Source of the DNA: Lachnospiraceae bacterium
GTDB taxonomy: Bacteria; Bacillota; Clostridia; Lachnospirales; Lachnospiraceae
Length of the DNA: 46,963 bases
Assembly (NCBI GenBank): GCA_910575255.1
Contig: CAJTEM010000039.1
Span: forward strand, 1-46,963
Reading direction: 5' to 3'
The position numbers were made by a program, and so were the translations under genes. The notes under the pieces are model-generated. The model was not told the DNA's origin. It made no database searches and saw only the letters and a list, made by a program, of their open reading frames with translations. This document shows positions 17,944 to 25,406 of this stretch, one piece after another. Positions within the stretch are counted from its first letter, which is position 1; every line of letters starts with the position of its first letter.

Positions 17944-18918
17944 TTATACGGCATTTGAGATTTGTCCCAGCCGTCCCACAGTCTCCTCCAGCTCCTGCAT
18001 CAGCTCCTGCATAATATCCTTCACCGGCTTTATCTCCTTGATCAGGCTGCACCCGGTTCCCACCGGAAATATGCCGCTGTCCACCCAGCCGGTGGCGTAG
18101 GCGTCCCTTCCTCTCTCACCGGAAATAACCGGCATCAGCTCCTTTAAAGAAGCTCCCTCTTCCTCCAGCCGCAGACACTCTCTGGCCGCCTGGTTGTCGG
18201 CAGCCCGCATCATATTATGGATGGATTTCTGAATAAGAACCGTACTTCTTTCTGTTGCATCCAAAAGCCACTTTTTGTGGTTATCGCTGACGGGTGCCTC
18301 GGCGGAGGCCAGAAACCGAGTGCCCATGATCACTGCCTCTGCCCCCAGGGCCAGGGCGGCCCCGATGCCTCTGCCGTCCACAATACCGCCTCCGGCAATC
18401 ACCGGAATCCTGAGCGAGCGGGCGGCCTCATTGACCAGGACCATGGTTCCGATTCCGTCCATCCCCGGATGGCCGCCGCACTCATAACCTACCGCCGTGA
18501 CTGCATCCGCCCCGCATTTTTCTGCACTTAAGGCATATCGGGCAGCCGGGACCTTATGAATATGGAGAATTCCTGCATCATGAATCAAAGATGTCAGCGC
18601 ATCTGGTTTTGTACCTGCCGTCTCGATCACCTTTACCCCTTCCATCCCGCAGATATGGATATAATACCGAATCTCATCTCCCACCTTCACATCCGGAAGA
18701 AGGCTCATATTTATGCAGAAGGGTTTGTCCGTCAATGACTTCATCTGCCGGACGGCCTGCCTGAATTCCTCTCCGTTTTTATAGAGAGTTGCATTGATGG
18801 TGCCCAGACCTCCGGCATTAGAAACCGCTGCCGCCAACTCCGGATAGGATACGTACTGCATCCCACCCTGGATAACCGGATACGTGATTCCCAACATTTC
18901 CGTTATTCGCGTTTTCAT
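17944..18918 (-). CDS. Nitronate monooxygenase / FabK-like FMN protein
   Basis: This 324-residue TIM-barrel flavoprotein of the NMO/2-nitropropane dioxygenase family also includes the FabK enoyl-ACP reductases. PVIQGGMQYVSYPELAAAVSNAGGLG near residue 14, ECGGHPGMDGIG, and GGGIVDGRGIGAALALGAEAV followed by MGTRF form the FMN phosphate site. Sequence alone does not separate nitronate oxidation from enoyl reduction. GGAGGAG lies 6 bases before the ATG. Immediately upstream are two gene remnants, one from an adenylation domain, so the gene may be what is left of a larger biosynthetic locus; that is inference. Confidence 0.85.
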   Translation of the reverse strand: MKTRITEMLGITYPVIQGGMQYVSYPELAAAVSNAGGLGTINATLYKNGEEFRQAVRQMKSLTDKPFCINMSLLPDVKVGDEIRYYIHICGMEGVKVIETAGTKPDALTSLIHDAGILHIHKVPAARYALSAEKCGADAVTAVGYECGGHPGMDGIGTMVLVNEAARSLRIPVIAGGGIVDGRGIGAALALGAEAVIMGTRFLASAEAPVSDNHKKWLLDATERSTVLIQKSIHNMMRAADNQAARECLRLEEEGASLKELMPVISGERGRDAYATGWVDSGIFPVGTGCSLIKEIKPVKDIMQELMQELEETVGRLGQISNAV

Positions 18919-18933
18919 CCCAGGCTCCTCCGG

Positions 18934-19029
18934 CTATGATTCCTGGCGATGGGTAAAAAGCCTCATGGCCTCTTCCATGATCTCATCGCTGATACCGGAA
19001 TCGATCTCCACCCCTTTAATCTGAGAAGA
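18934..19029 (-). pseudogene. Unidentified C-terminal gene remnant
   Basis: An open frame ending in TAG at 18934 encodes QIKGVEIDSGISDEIMEEAM and then RLFTHRQES. It looks like the protein-like C-terminus of a lost gene just upstream of the flavoprotein. It has no start, and further upstream the frame runs antisense into the adenylation remnant and reaches a stop. I do not recognise the family. Confidence 0.35.
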
Positions 19030-19279
19030 GGTAGCTGCCAAGGCCTTTATAGACGATGGGGGCTGCAATGTTCTGTGTGCTTATTTTACCGCGGATGAAA
19101 AGCTGGATGTAAAAGCAATCAAGGAACGCCTAAAGGAAAGAATCCCTTACTATATGGTTCCCACCGGCCTGATCCAGCTGAATTCCTTTCCTCGCAATCT
19201 CAACGGAAAGATTGACCGGAAATCCATTGAACCCCCGAAGGAAATAAATGACCATAAGCTTTTGGAACAGCTGTATTGA
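19025..19279 (+). pseudogene. Remnant of an NRPS-type adenylation domain C-terminus
   Basis: An open frame of 84 codons without a start encodes the end of an AMP-forming adenylation domain. LCAYFTADEKLD is the hinge/C-subdomain strand, followed by RIPYYMVP and the signature LNGKIDRKSI, which contains the catalytic lysine (NGKIDR). The frame ends in TGA at 19277-19279 after a short tail. The N-terminal ~450 residues expected for an adenylation domain are absent. The fragment is opposed by an unrelated remnant on the other strand, so a deletion junction lies near 19025-19035. It could derive from an NRPS or a standalone amino-acid ligase. Confidence 0.75.
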
Positions 19280-19382
19280 AAATTGACGACGGCAGAACAA
19301 AGATGTCTGAATTCTCTTTCTGTAATAAATACCAGATGTAAGAATAACACTTGTTTTTTTGATGTATTTTGCACAATTTTTC

Positions 19383-19411
19383 TTGACTATTCTCTCAAAA
19401 AATGTTATATT
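19383..19411 (+). promoter_or_regulatory. Promoter of the GH5 gene
   Basis: TTGACT (19383-19388), a 17-base spacer and TATATT (19406-19411) form a strong sigma-A promoter about 170 bases before the GH5 start codon. Confidence 0.8.
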
Positions 19412-19550
19412 CTACTCAGTAAGACGCACACCGTGCTGATTACATCTATCTGGTATGGGGATGCCAGGAAAAGCTTTATAATGTAACGGTTTAGGATCGT
19501 GACTGGAGGGACTGCTTTCTGTGGGGGAAAAGCAGTTCTTTCTTTTACCG
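19412..19550 (+). promoter_or_regulatory. Structured leader with terminator before GH5 (candidate attenuator or riboswitch)
   Basis: Between the promoter and the GH5 gene the leader can fold a long-range helix (TTACAT near 19440 with ATGTAA near 19481) enclosing a hairpin with CTGGTAT and ATGCCAG arms around GGGG. It ends in an intrinsic terminator: ACTGCTTT (19511-19518) pairs with AAAGCAGT (19529-19536), followed by TTCTTTCTTTT. The gene's AGGGAGG lies beyond it. A terminator between promoter and gene implies conditional read-through. I do not recognise the fold as a known riboswitch class. Confidence 0.55.
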
Positions 19551-19581
19551 GAAAATTCTTACTATCAGGGAGGGATTCTTC

Positions 19582-20625
19582 ATGAACATTTCAGGTAACA
19601 AAAAACAGAAAGGATTTCTGATCGGCCTCTTATTCTTGATCCTGACGGCATGCGGATTGCTTCCCGGCATGCCGGCCAATGCCCTGGGGGCACCTCCCCA
19701 GCCTGCTCCGGATTCAACCCCGGTGGCACTTCACGGAAGACTCAAGGTAGAGAACGCCCGGCTGACCGACTGTCACGGAGAGCCCTTTCAGCTTTACGGT
19801 ATGTCCACCCATGGCATTGCCTGGTTCCCTCAGTATGTAAACCAGGACGCCTTTTGTACTCTCAGGGATGACTGGAATACCAACTGTATCCGTCTGGCCC
19901 TGTACACCGATGAATATAACGGCTATTGCAGCGGCGGAAATCAAAAGGAACTGAAGGAACTTGTAAAAAACGGGGTTGACTATGCCACCGGTCTCGGTAT
20001 GTATGTAATCATTGACTGGCATGTTTTAAATGACCGGGATCCCAATGTCCACAAGACAGAAGCGCTGGAATTTTTCAAGGAAATGTCTGCTCTGTATAAA
20101 GATCATGACAATGTGCTCTACGAGATCTGCAATGAGCCTAACTCCGGGGTCTCCTGGGACAGTATCAAAAGCTATGCCCGGGAAGTGATTCCTGCCATCC
20201 GGGCCAATGACAAGGATGCCGTGATACTGGTAGGAACTCCTACCTGGAGCCAGGATATTGACCAGGCTGCTGCTTCTCCTTTGGAATATGACAATCTTTT
20301 ATACACCCTCCACTTCTATGCCAATACCCACACCGACTGGCTCCGCAAACGGCTGGAATCCTGCATTGCCCAGGGTCTTCCGGTGTTTGTCAGTGAGTTT
20401 GGCACCTGCGATGCCTCCGGTAATGGCGGGAATAACTTTGACCAGACCTCCCAGTGGCTGGATCTGTTAGACCGGAATCAGATCAGCTATTGCTGCTGGA
20501 GCCTGGCCAATAAGGCTGAGACCAGCAGTGTCATTGATCCTTCCTGCAACAAGACTTCCAGGTGGGAGGCGGAAGAATTAAGCGAGACAGGAAGGTGGAT
20601 TCGGGAATATTTCCTTCGAAAGTAA
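19582..20625 (+). CDS. Secreted GH5 glycanase (endoglucanase-like), possible lipoprotein
   Basis: This 347-residue protein has an export signal in which LTAC (Cys24) forms a good lipobox, so it may be lipid-anchored. The rest is a (beta/alpha)8 glycoside hydrolase family 5 domain. It has the acid/base Glu in EICNEPN, the nucleophile Glu in FVSEFGTC, MSTHGIAWFP near the start of the barrel and the CCWSLANK strand. Family members cleave beta-1,4-glucans such as cellulose, and some cleave mannans; the substrate is not decided by sequence. GGGAGG precedes the ATG by 8 bases. No carbohydrate-binding module is present. Its leader suggests regulated expression. Confidence 0.92.
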   Translation: MNISGNKKQKGFLIGLLFLILTACGLLPGMPANALGAPPQPAPDSTPVALHGRLKVENARLTDCHGEPFQLYGMSTHGIAWFPQYVNQDAFCTLRDDWNTNCIRLALYTDEYNGYCSGGNQKELKELVKNGVDYATGLGMYVIIDWHVLNDRDPNVHKTEALEFFKEMSALYKDHDNVLYEICNEPNSGVSWDSIKSYAREVIPAIRANDKDAVILVGTPTWSQDIDQAAASPLEYDNLLYTLHFYANTHTDWLRKRLESCIAQGLPVFVSEFGTCDASGNGGNNFDQTSQWLDLLDRNQISYCCWSLANKAETSSVIDPSCNKTSRWEAEELSETGRWIREYFLRK

Positions 20626-20670
20626 TTGCCCTTTACTCTTCACGGGTGTGGTGAGATTCCAGAAGGTACG

Positions 20671-20912
20671 CCTTGGAACAAGGGGAGGGCCGCAGCGGAA
20701 AATGGTCTGCGGATGTTTCCGGTTTCGAGATCAAGAATTCCTAAAATTTCCGATTTTTGCTAAAAGCGAAACGAAAATTCACAAACTCGCTGCGCTCAAA
20801 CAGTGTGCATTTTCGTTTCCACGCAAAACTCAGAAATTTAAGGACTTCTAAATCTCTGCAAAGTCAACATCCGCAGACCATTTTCCGCTGCGGCCCTCCC
20901 CTTGTTCCAAGG
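20671..20912. repeat. 242-bp palindromic element with perfect 47-bp arms
   Basis: Bases 20671-20717 are the exact reverse complement of 20866-20912 (47 of 47). The inner 148 bases continue as imperfect inverted arms (GAGAT..AGAA.TCCT.AAATTTC..A.TTTTGC) down to a core near 20780-20800 containing CTCGCTGCGCTC. As RNA or single-stranded DNA the whole unit would fold into one hairpin. It lies 46 bases after the GH5 stop and has no credible ORF. Confidence 0.9.
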
Positions 20913-20956
20913 CTGGACATCCCGTTCTCTGTTCTTTCAAGGCTGGTAGATACCAG

Positions 20957-21154
20957 CTCTGGAAAAAGGCTTCCCCGGCTTGCGTTTGCAGGATGCATAG
21001 AAACTCTTAGCTCGCAGGAATCTGCGTCAGTGTCAAAAATACAGCTGTCTGAGCGAAGCGAGTTCTGTATTTTTGACACTGCTTTTAGCAGATTTCTGCA
21101 AGCTTAGAGTTTCTGCATCCGAAACCCGCAAGCCGGGGAAGCCTTTTTCCAGAG
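20957..21154. repeat. 198-bp palindromic element with perfect 28-bp outer arms
   Basis: The outer arms (20957-20984 and 21127-21154) are perfect reverse complements. Imperfect pairing continues inward (GGATGC, AGAAACTCT, GCAG.AATCTGC). An inner perfect 15-bp stem (GTGTCAAAAATACAG with CTGTATTTTTGACAC) surrounds a loop with GAGCGAAGCGAG. It is unrelated in sequence to the preceding palindrome except for that loop motif. The remaining part of the 20626-21325 gap shows nothing else clear. Confidence 0.9.
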
Positions 21155-21325
21155 CCTACCCTCCGGAACCCCGCCCCGTGAAAAGCAACAATCGCCCGAA
21201 GGAATAAAAATCAGCAGGCTGTACTGGCTTGTATGGTTCTGTAAAATATGATAAGATATTCTCAGGTTTTGATGCCATAACCACATATCCTTACCAATCC
21301 TAACACCAAAGGAGGACACTTCTCT

Positions 21326-22363
21326 ATGTCAGACATTACTTTAGGAAGAACCGGCATTACGGTTGACCGGAATGCCTTTGGCGCACTGCCCATCCAGCGG
21401 ATTCCCATGGAGGACGCCGTAAAGCTTCTCAGAAAAGCCTATGATGGCGGCATTACCTTTTTTGACACAGCGCGTGCCTACACAGACAGCGAGGAAAAGA
21501 TCGGCTGTGCACTCAGCGATATCCGCAGCCACATCTATCTTGCTACCAAAACCGCGGCCAAGACTGCCGAAGATTTCTGGAAGGATCTGGACACCAGCCT
21601 GACGTTTTTAAAGACCGATTACATAGACATTTATCAATTTCACAATCCCTCCTTCTGCCCAAAGCCTGAAGACGGGAGCGGATTGTATGAGGCCGCGCTG
21701 AAAGCAAAAGAGCAGGGGAAGATCCGCTTCATCTCCATCACCAACCATCGTCTCGCTGTGGCTCAGGAGGCTATTGACTCTGGTCTCTATGATACCCTGC
21801 AATTTCCCTTCTGCTATCTCTCCGGCGAACCAGAGCTTGGCCTGGTCCGGGGCTGTCAGGAGCATGATATGGGCTTTATCGCCATGAAGGCCTTATCCGG
21901 CGGGCTGATCACCAACTCGGCTGCTGCTTATGCCTTCCTTTCCCAATATCCGAGTGTGCTTCCGATCTGGGGGATCCAAAGGGAGCATGAGCTGGATGAA
22001 TTTTTAAGCTATATCCCCCATCCGCCAGTAATGACTGACGAGATCCGCTCCCTGATCGACCGGGATCGCAAACAGCTCTGCGGCAGCTTCTGCCGTGGCT
22101 GCGGCTATTGTATGCCTTGTCCTGTCGGCATTGAAATCAACACCTGCGCACGTATGTCATTGCTGCTGCGCCGCTCCCCCTCTGCCTCTCATCTGTCTTT
22201 AGAAGGACAAGAGCTTATGAATAAGGTCAGGGAATGCCTCCACTGCGGCCAGTGTGCCGCCAAGTGTCCTTATGGCCTGGACACCCCGGAGTTGCTGGCG
22301 CGGAATCTGAAGGATTATGAAGAGGTCCTGGCAGGGAAGGAAATGACTGCCACCAATTTCTAA
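21326..22363 (+). CDS. Aldo/keto reductase with C-terminal [4Fe-4S] ferredoxin domain
   Basis: This 345-residue protein has an aldo/keto reductase barrel over residues 1-255 with the catalytic set Asp/Tyr (FDTARAYTDSE), Lys (LATKTA) and His (QFHNPS). Residues 250-335 form a cysteine-rich iron-sulfur region: CRGCGYCMPCPVGI and a second CLHCGQCAAKCPYGL cluster. This fused type is common in strict anaerobes; its substrate and electron partner are not known from sequence. AAAGGAGGA lies 10 bases before the ATG. It is followed by strong hairpins and converges on trmL. Confidence 0.9.
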   Translation: MSDITLGRTGITVDRNAFGALPIQRIPMEDAVKLLRKAYDGGITFFDTARAYTDSEEKIGCALSDIRSHIYLATKTAAKTAEDFWKDLDTSLTFLKTDYIDIYQFHNPSFCPKPEDGSGLYEAALKAKEQGKIRFISITNHRLAVAQEAIDSGLYDTLQFPFCYLSGEPELGLVRGCQEHDMGFIAMKALSGGLITNSAAAYAFLSQYPSVLPIWGIQREHELDEFLSYIPHPPVMTDEIRSLIDRDRKQLCGSFCRGCGYCMPCPVGIEINTCARMSLLLRRSPSASHLSLEGQELMNKVRECLHCGQCAAKCPYGLDTPELLARNLKDYEEVLAGKEMTATNF

Positions 22364-22381
22364 GCTTTCCCCCCAAATACA

Positions 22382-22456
22382 ATTGCCTGTTTTTTCTGGC
22401 ATTATTTGAAAAAGCAGGCAATATCGCGGCTTCTGCCCTCGATATTTCCTGCTTTT
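22382..22456 (+). terminator. Two overlapping, mutually exclusive hairpins after the aldo/keto reductase
   Basis: The first hairpin pairs ATTGCCTG.TTTTTC (22382-22396) with GAAAAA.CAGGCAAT (22408-22422). The second uses AGCAGG.AATATCG (from 22413) with CGATATT.CCTGCT and ends in TTTTT, a canonical terminator. The two share the AGCAGGCAAT segment, so only one can form at a time. The simplest reading is a composite terminator. Confidence 0.6.
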
Positions 22457-22463
22457 TGATCTC

Positions 22464-22561
22464 CGCGAGCAATGGTCCTAAGCGCCAGTGGCGCTTGTTT
22501 AGGACGGACCGAAACGGAGTGAAGACCCAAGTGCCGTGCCTGCTGCGCTGCAAATTGGATG
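22464..22561. repeat. Diverged, inverted copy of the 73-bp intergenic repeat with a hairpin insertion
   Basis: CCGCGAGCAATG and AAGTGCCGTGCCTGC match the reverse complement of the 5695-5767 repeat in the same order. They are separated by an extra ~55 bases containing a hairpin (GTCCTAA.CGCC with GGCG..TTTAGGAC). It lies just beyond the trmL stop. Confidence 0.45.
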
Positions 22562-22571
22562 TCCTGTCAGC

Positions 22572-23090
22572 TTACTGCAGGGTATCTGACTGCCATTCCA
22601 GCCGGTGCAGCTTTCCTTTTGTTGTCATTTTCTCAAACCCGTTCTGCCGTAATGCCTCATACAATACTACTGCCACAGAATTCGCCAGGTTCAGCGAACG
22701 GATATCTCCCCACATCGGAATACGTACACAGTTCTCCTGATTCTGTACCAGAATCTCCTCCGGAATCCCTGCGCTCTCCTTTCCGAACATCAGAAAACAC
22801 CCCGGCTCATAAGCTGCCTCCGTATATATCTTTGATGCCTTGGTGGTCGCCATATAAATCCTTGCCCCGGGATTCCTGTCCAAAAATTCCTGATAATCGC
22901 AGTAAACTGTCACATCCAGCTTATCCCAATAATCGAGTCCTGCCCGGCGAACTGCCTTCTCGTTCAGCTTAAAGCCCAGCGGTTCGATCAGATGCAGGCG
23001 GCTGTTTGTCGCCACACAGGTCCTTCCGATATTACCGGTATTCAGAGGCATTTCCGGCTCAAATAATACGATATTCATTCTGTCTGACAT
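22572..23090 (-). CDS. trmL: tRNA (cytidine(34)-2'-O)-methyltransferase
   Basis: This is a SPOUT-class methyltransferase of the TrmL (YibK) group, which 2'-O-methylates the wobble base of certain leucine tRNAs. It begins MNIVLFEPEMPLNTGNIGRTC after a short leader and ends in the knot region (LMFGKESAGIPEEIL, IPMWGDIRSLNLANSVAV). About 172 residues are predicted from the ATG at 23090; an ATG at 23078 would give the more usual length, so the start is uncertain. It lies 1 base after the aminotransferase stop and is probably translationally coupled. Confidence 0.92.
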   Translation of the reverse strand: MSDRMNIVLFEPEMPLNTGNIGRTCVATNSRLHLIEPLGFKLNEKAVRRAGLDYWDKLDVTVYCDYQEFLDRNPGARIYMATTKASKIYTEAAYEPGCFLMFGKESAGIPEEILVQNQENCVRIPMWGDIRSLNLANSVAVVLYEALRQNGFEKMTTKGKLHRLEWQSDTLQ

Positions 23091-23091
23091 G

Positions 23092-24261
23092 TCATTTCCC
23101 ATCCAGCCGGTTCACAAAACGCTCAATCCTTCCCAGCGCTTCCTTCAGGCTTTTCAAAGAATAGGCATAGGACACCCGCAGATATCCCTCCCCGCTGTCA
23201 CCAAATGCGGTGCCTGGCACTACGGCCACCTTCTCCTCCTGCAGCAGACGGTTGGCAAATTCATCCGAGGTCATGCCAAACCGCTTAATACTGGGAAACG
23301 TATAGAAAGCCCCCATGGGTTCAAAGCATTCCAGCCGCATCTCCTCAAAGGCATGAAGAAGATACCGCCGCCGCTGATCATAAGATTCCCTCATATGGTC
23401 TACATCATCATCGCTGTTTTTCATGGCGTCAATAGCCGCGTACTGGCTGGTGGTCGGCGCACACATGATGGCGAACTGGTGAATCTTGAGCATTTGCTTT
23501 AAAATCACCTCCGGCGCACAGGCATAGCCCAGACGCCATCCGGTCATGGCAAAGGCTTTGGAAAAGCCGTTGATCAGTACCGTTCTCTCCTTCATTCCTG
23601 GCAGAGAGGCAATCGATACATGGGCTTCCCCTCCATAGGTCAGTTCACTGTAGATCTCGTCTGAGAGCACAAACAGATCGTGCTCCTCCACGATTCTGGC
23701 AATCTCCAGCAAATGCTCCCGCCTCATGACAGCCCCGGTCGGATTGTTGGGAAACGGCATTACTAAAAGCTTGGTCTTCGGTGTGATCTTCTCCAGAAGC
23801 TTTTCCGGTGTCAGACGGAATTCATCCTTCTCCTCCAGCTCAATCGGTACAGCTACCCCGCCGGCCAGAACCGCACAGGGCACATAGGAGACAAAACTGG
23901 GCTGAGGCACCAGCACCTCATCACCGGGATCCAGCATAGCGCGCATGGCAATGTCTATCGCCTCACTGCCGCCCACGGTCACCATAATCTCTTTATCCTG
24001 ATGATAGCTCACCTCATATTTGCGCTTCAGATAGTTATGTATCTCCACCCGCAGATCACGCAGTCCTGCATTCGCCGTGTAAAAGGTACGTCCCTTTTCC
24101 AGGGAATAAATCCCTTCCTCCCGAATATGCCATGGGGTATCAAAGTCCGGTTCTCCCACTCCCAGGGAGATCGCATCCTTCATCTCACTGACGATGTCAA
24201 AAAATTTCCGGATCCCGGAGGGCGGGATTGTCACAATCTTCTCTGATAATGGATTTCTCAC
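23092..24261 (-). CDS. Class I/II PLP-dependent aminotransferase
   Basis: This 389-residue fold-type I aminotransferase starts at GTG. The PLP lysine lies in GFSKAFAMTGWRLGY, with FPNNPTGA (substrate-binding Asn) and DEIYSELTY also visible. The overall sequence resembles aspartate/aromatic aminotransferases of the PatA/AspC type; substrate specificity cannot be read. The start codon overlaps the stop of the upstream Lrp-family gene by four bases (GTGA), a strong sign of translational coupling and of regulation by that regulator. Confidence 0.92.
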   Translation of the reverse strand: MRNPLSEKIVTIPPSGIRKFFDIVSEMKDAISLGVGEPDFDTPWHIREEGIYSLEKGRTFYTANAGLRDLRVEIHNYLKRKYEVSYHQDKEIMVTVGGSEAIDIAMRAMLDPGDEVLVPQPSFVSYVPCAVLAGGVAVPIELEEKDEFRLTPEKLLEKITPKTKLLVMPFPNNPTGAVMRREHLLEIARIVEEHDLFVLSDEIYSELTYGGEAHVSIASLPGMKERTVLINGFSKAFAMTGWRLGYACAPEVILKQMLKIHQFAIMCAPTTSQYAAIDAMKNSDDDVDHMRESYDQRRRYLLHAFEEMRLECFEPMGAFYTFPSIKRFGMTSDEFANRLLQEEKVAVVPGTAFGDSGEGYLRVSYAYSLKSLKEALGRIERFVNRLDGK

Positions 24262-24746
24262 GGTGTAATCAACATCCTTTCATCCTGGAATTCGTCACAG
24301 AGAACTGTGCCGTGATCCTTGTATTTCTTCAACACAAAATGCGTGGCCGTACTGAGGACAGATTCCAGAGGAGACAGCTTATCGGAAACGAACTGTGCCA
24401 CCTGACGCATACTCTTGCCTTCCAGAATTACAGTAAAATCATATGCGCCGGACATCAGATAAACGGCATTCACCTCGCTGTACTGATAAATCCGTTCCGC
24501 AATTTTGTCAAATCCCATTCCGCGCTGCGGCGTCACCTTTACTTCTATCAGGGCAATCACCTTCTCCTCACTGGTATTCTCCCAGTTGATCAGGGTATGG
24601 TATCCGCAGATAATGTGCTCTCTCTCCATCTCAGCAATCTCGTTTGCAACTGCCACTTCACTCTCTCCCAACAGAATCGCCAGATCCCGGATGTCAATCC
24701 TGCTGTTCTTCTCTATCACTGCCAGTATTTTCTCTCTCATAACCAA
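24258..24746 (-). CDS. Lrp/AsnC-family transcription regulator
   Basis: This 162-residue protein has an N-terminal winged helix (residues 1-55, IDIRDLAILLGESEVAVANEI) and a C-terminal RAM/ligand-binding domain (EVKVTPQRGMGFDKIAERI...VYLMSGAYDFTVILEG). Such proteins sense amino acids and often control a neighbouring gene. The four-base overlap with the aminotransferase supports joint regulation. GAGGAGG precedes the ATG. Confidence 0.92.
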   Translation of the reverse strand: MVMREKILAVIEKNSRIDIRDLAILLGESEVAVANEIAEMEREHIICGYHTLINWENTSEEKVIALIEVKVTPQRGMGFDKIAERIYQYSEVNAVYLMSGAYDFTVILEGKSMRQVAQFVSDKLSPLESVLSTATHFVLKKYKDHGTVLCDEFQDERMLITP

Positions 24747-24761
24747 CTGCCTCCTCGTTTT

Positions 24762-25406
24762 TTATCCGTTTTCTATCACATCGGACCCGCCATTCTCTGC
24801 CAGAGCATTCAGAGCACTCTCCCTTTTCCAGTCCGGAAACACCCTTTCCAGCTCGTCCGGCTGCGGACGGTTCAGATAGCTGCGCTCACCGCCGTCTGTT
24901 ATCACCCGGGCGATCCCTGTCGTGATGCCGCCGATGACAGCAGCCGCTATCCCCTTCTCCCTCAGATCATGTACCAGCCGCCCCCCATTGTCTGAGGCCA
25001 TCAGCCAGCAGCCTCCACTGTAGAGCCGATAGGGATTAATCCCCCAGAGCTCACTGATTTCGATCACCCCCTGCCGGACGGGAATCCGGCGCAGAGAGAA
25101 CTCCACCCCCAGACGACAGGCCCCGGTAAGTGACCAGACGGCCGACAGAATGCCTCCCTCTCCTGCCGGCTCACACTCAGCCACCCCCAGGGACATCCGG
25201 TATTTTGCATTCTGCAGCAGAACCGAGCCTCCATCTTCCGCAATCAGATCCTCCAGATAATCCGCTGCAAAACGCTTTTCCAGCTCCTCTCTTCTGGCTT
25301 TCACCAAAATTCGTATCCCTGCCAGCCCTGCATAACCGGCAGCCACCAGATCCTGTCCTGCCATCAACCGGCCGGAATCCTTATAGCCTTTGTCATCCGC
25401 CCTCAT
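24762..25406 (-). CDS. AIR synthase-related C-terminal domain protein
   Basis: This 214-residue protein contains a stretch like the C-terminal domain of the AIR synthase/HypE/ThiL/SelD superfamily: SGGCWLMASDNGGRLVHDLREKG followed by IAAAVIGGITTG. The N-terminal ATP-binding domain with its usual Asp/Gly motifs is short or missing. Its function is unknown, and it may be a degenerate or specialised paralogue. AAGGAG lies 10 bases before the ATG, which directly abuts the stop of the VanW-family gene. It is part of the run vanW - this gene - lrp - aminotransferase - trmL. Confidence 0.6.
   Translation of the reverse strand: MRADDKGYKDSGRLMAGQDLVAAGYAGLAGIRILVKARREELEKRFAADYLEDLIAEDGGSVLLQNAKYRMSLGVAECEPAGEGGILSAVWSLTGACRLGVEFSLRRIPVRQGVIEISELWGINPYRLYSGGCWLMASDNGGRLVHDLREKGIAAAVIGGITTGIARVITDGGERSYLNRPQPDELERVFPDWKRESALNALAENGGSDVIENG

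Noticed and set aside
19412-19550. c-di-GMP (GEMM) riboswitch before the GH5 gene
   Set aside because: The conserved GEMM blocks such as GACGCAAAGC and the tetraloop-receptor features are not present.
20671-21154. Invertible (phase-variable) promoter flanked by inverted repeats
   Set aside because: The sequence between the arms is itself palindromic, so inversion would change almost nothing, and there is no promoter inside or recombinase nearby.
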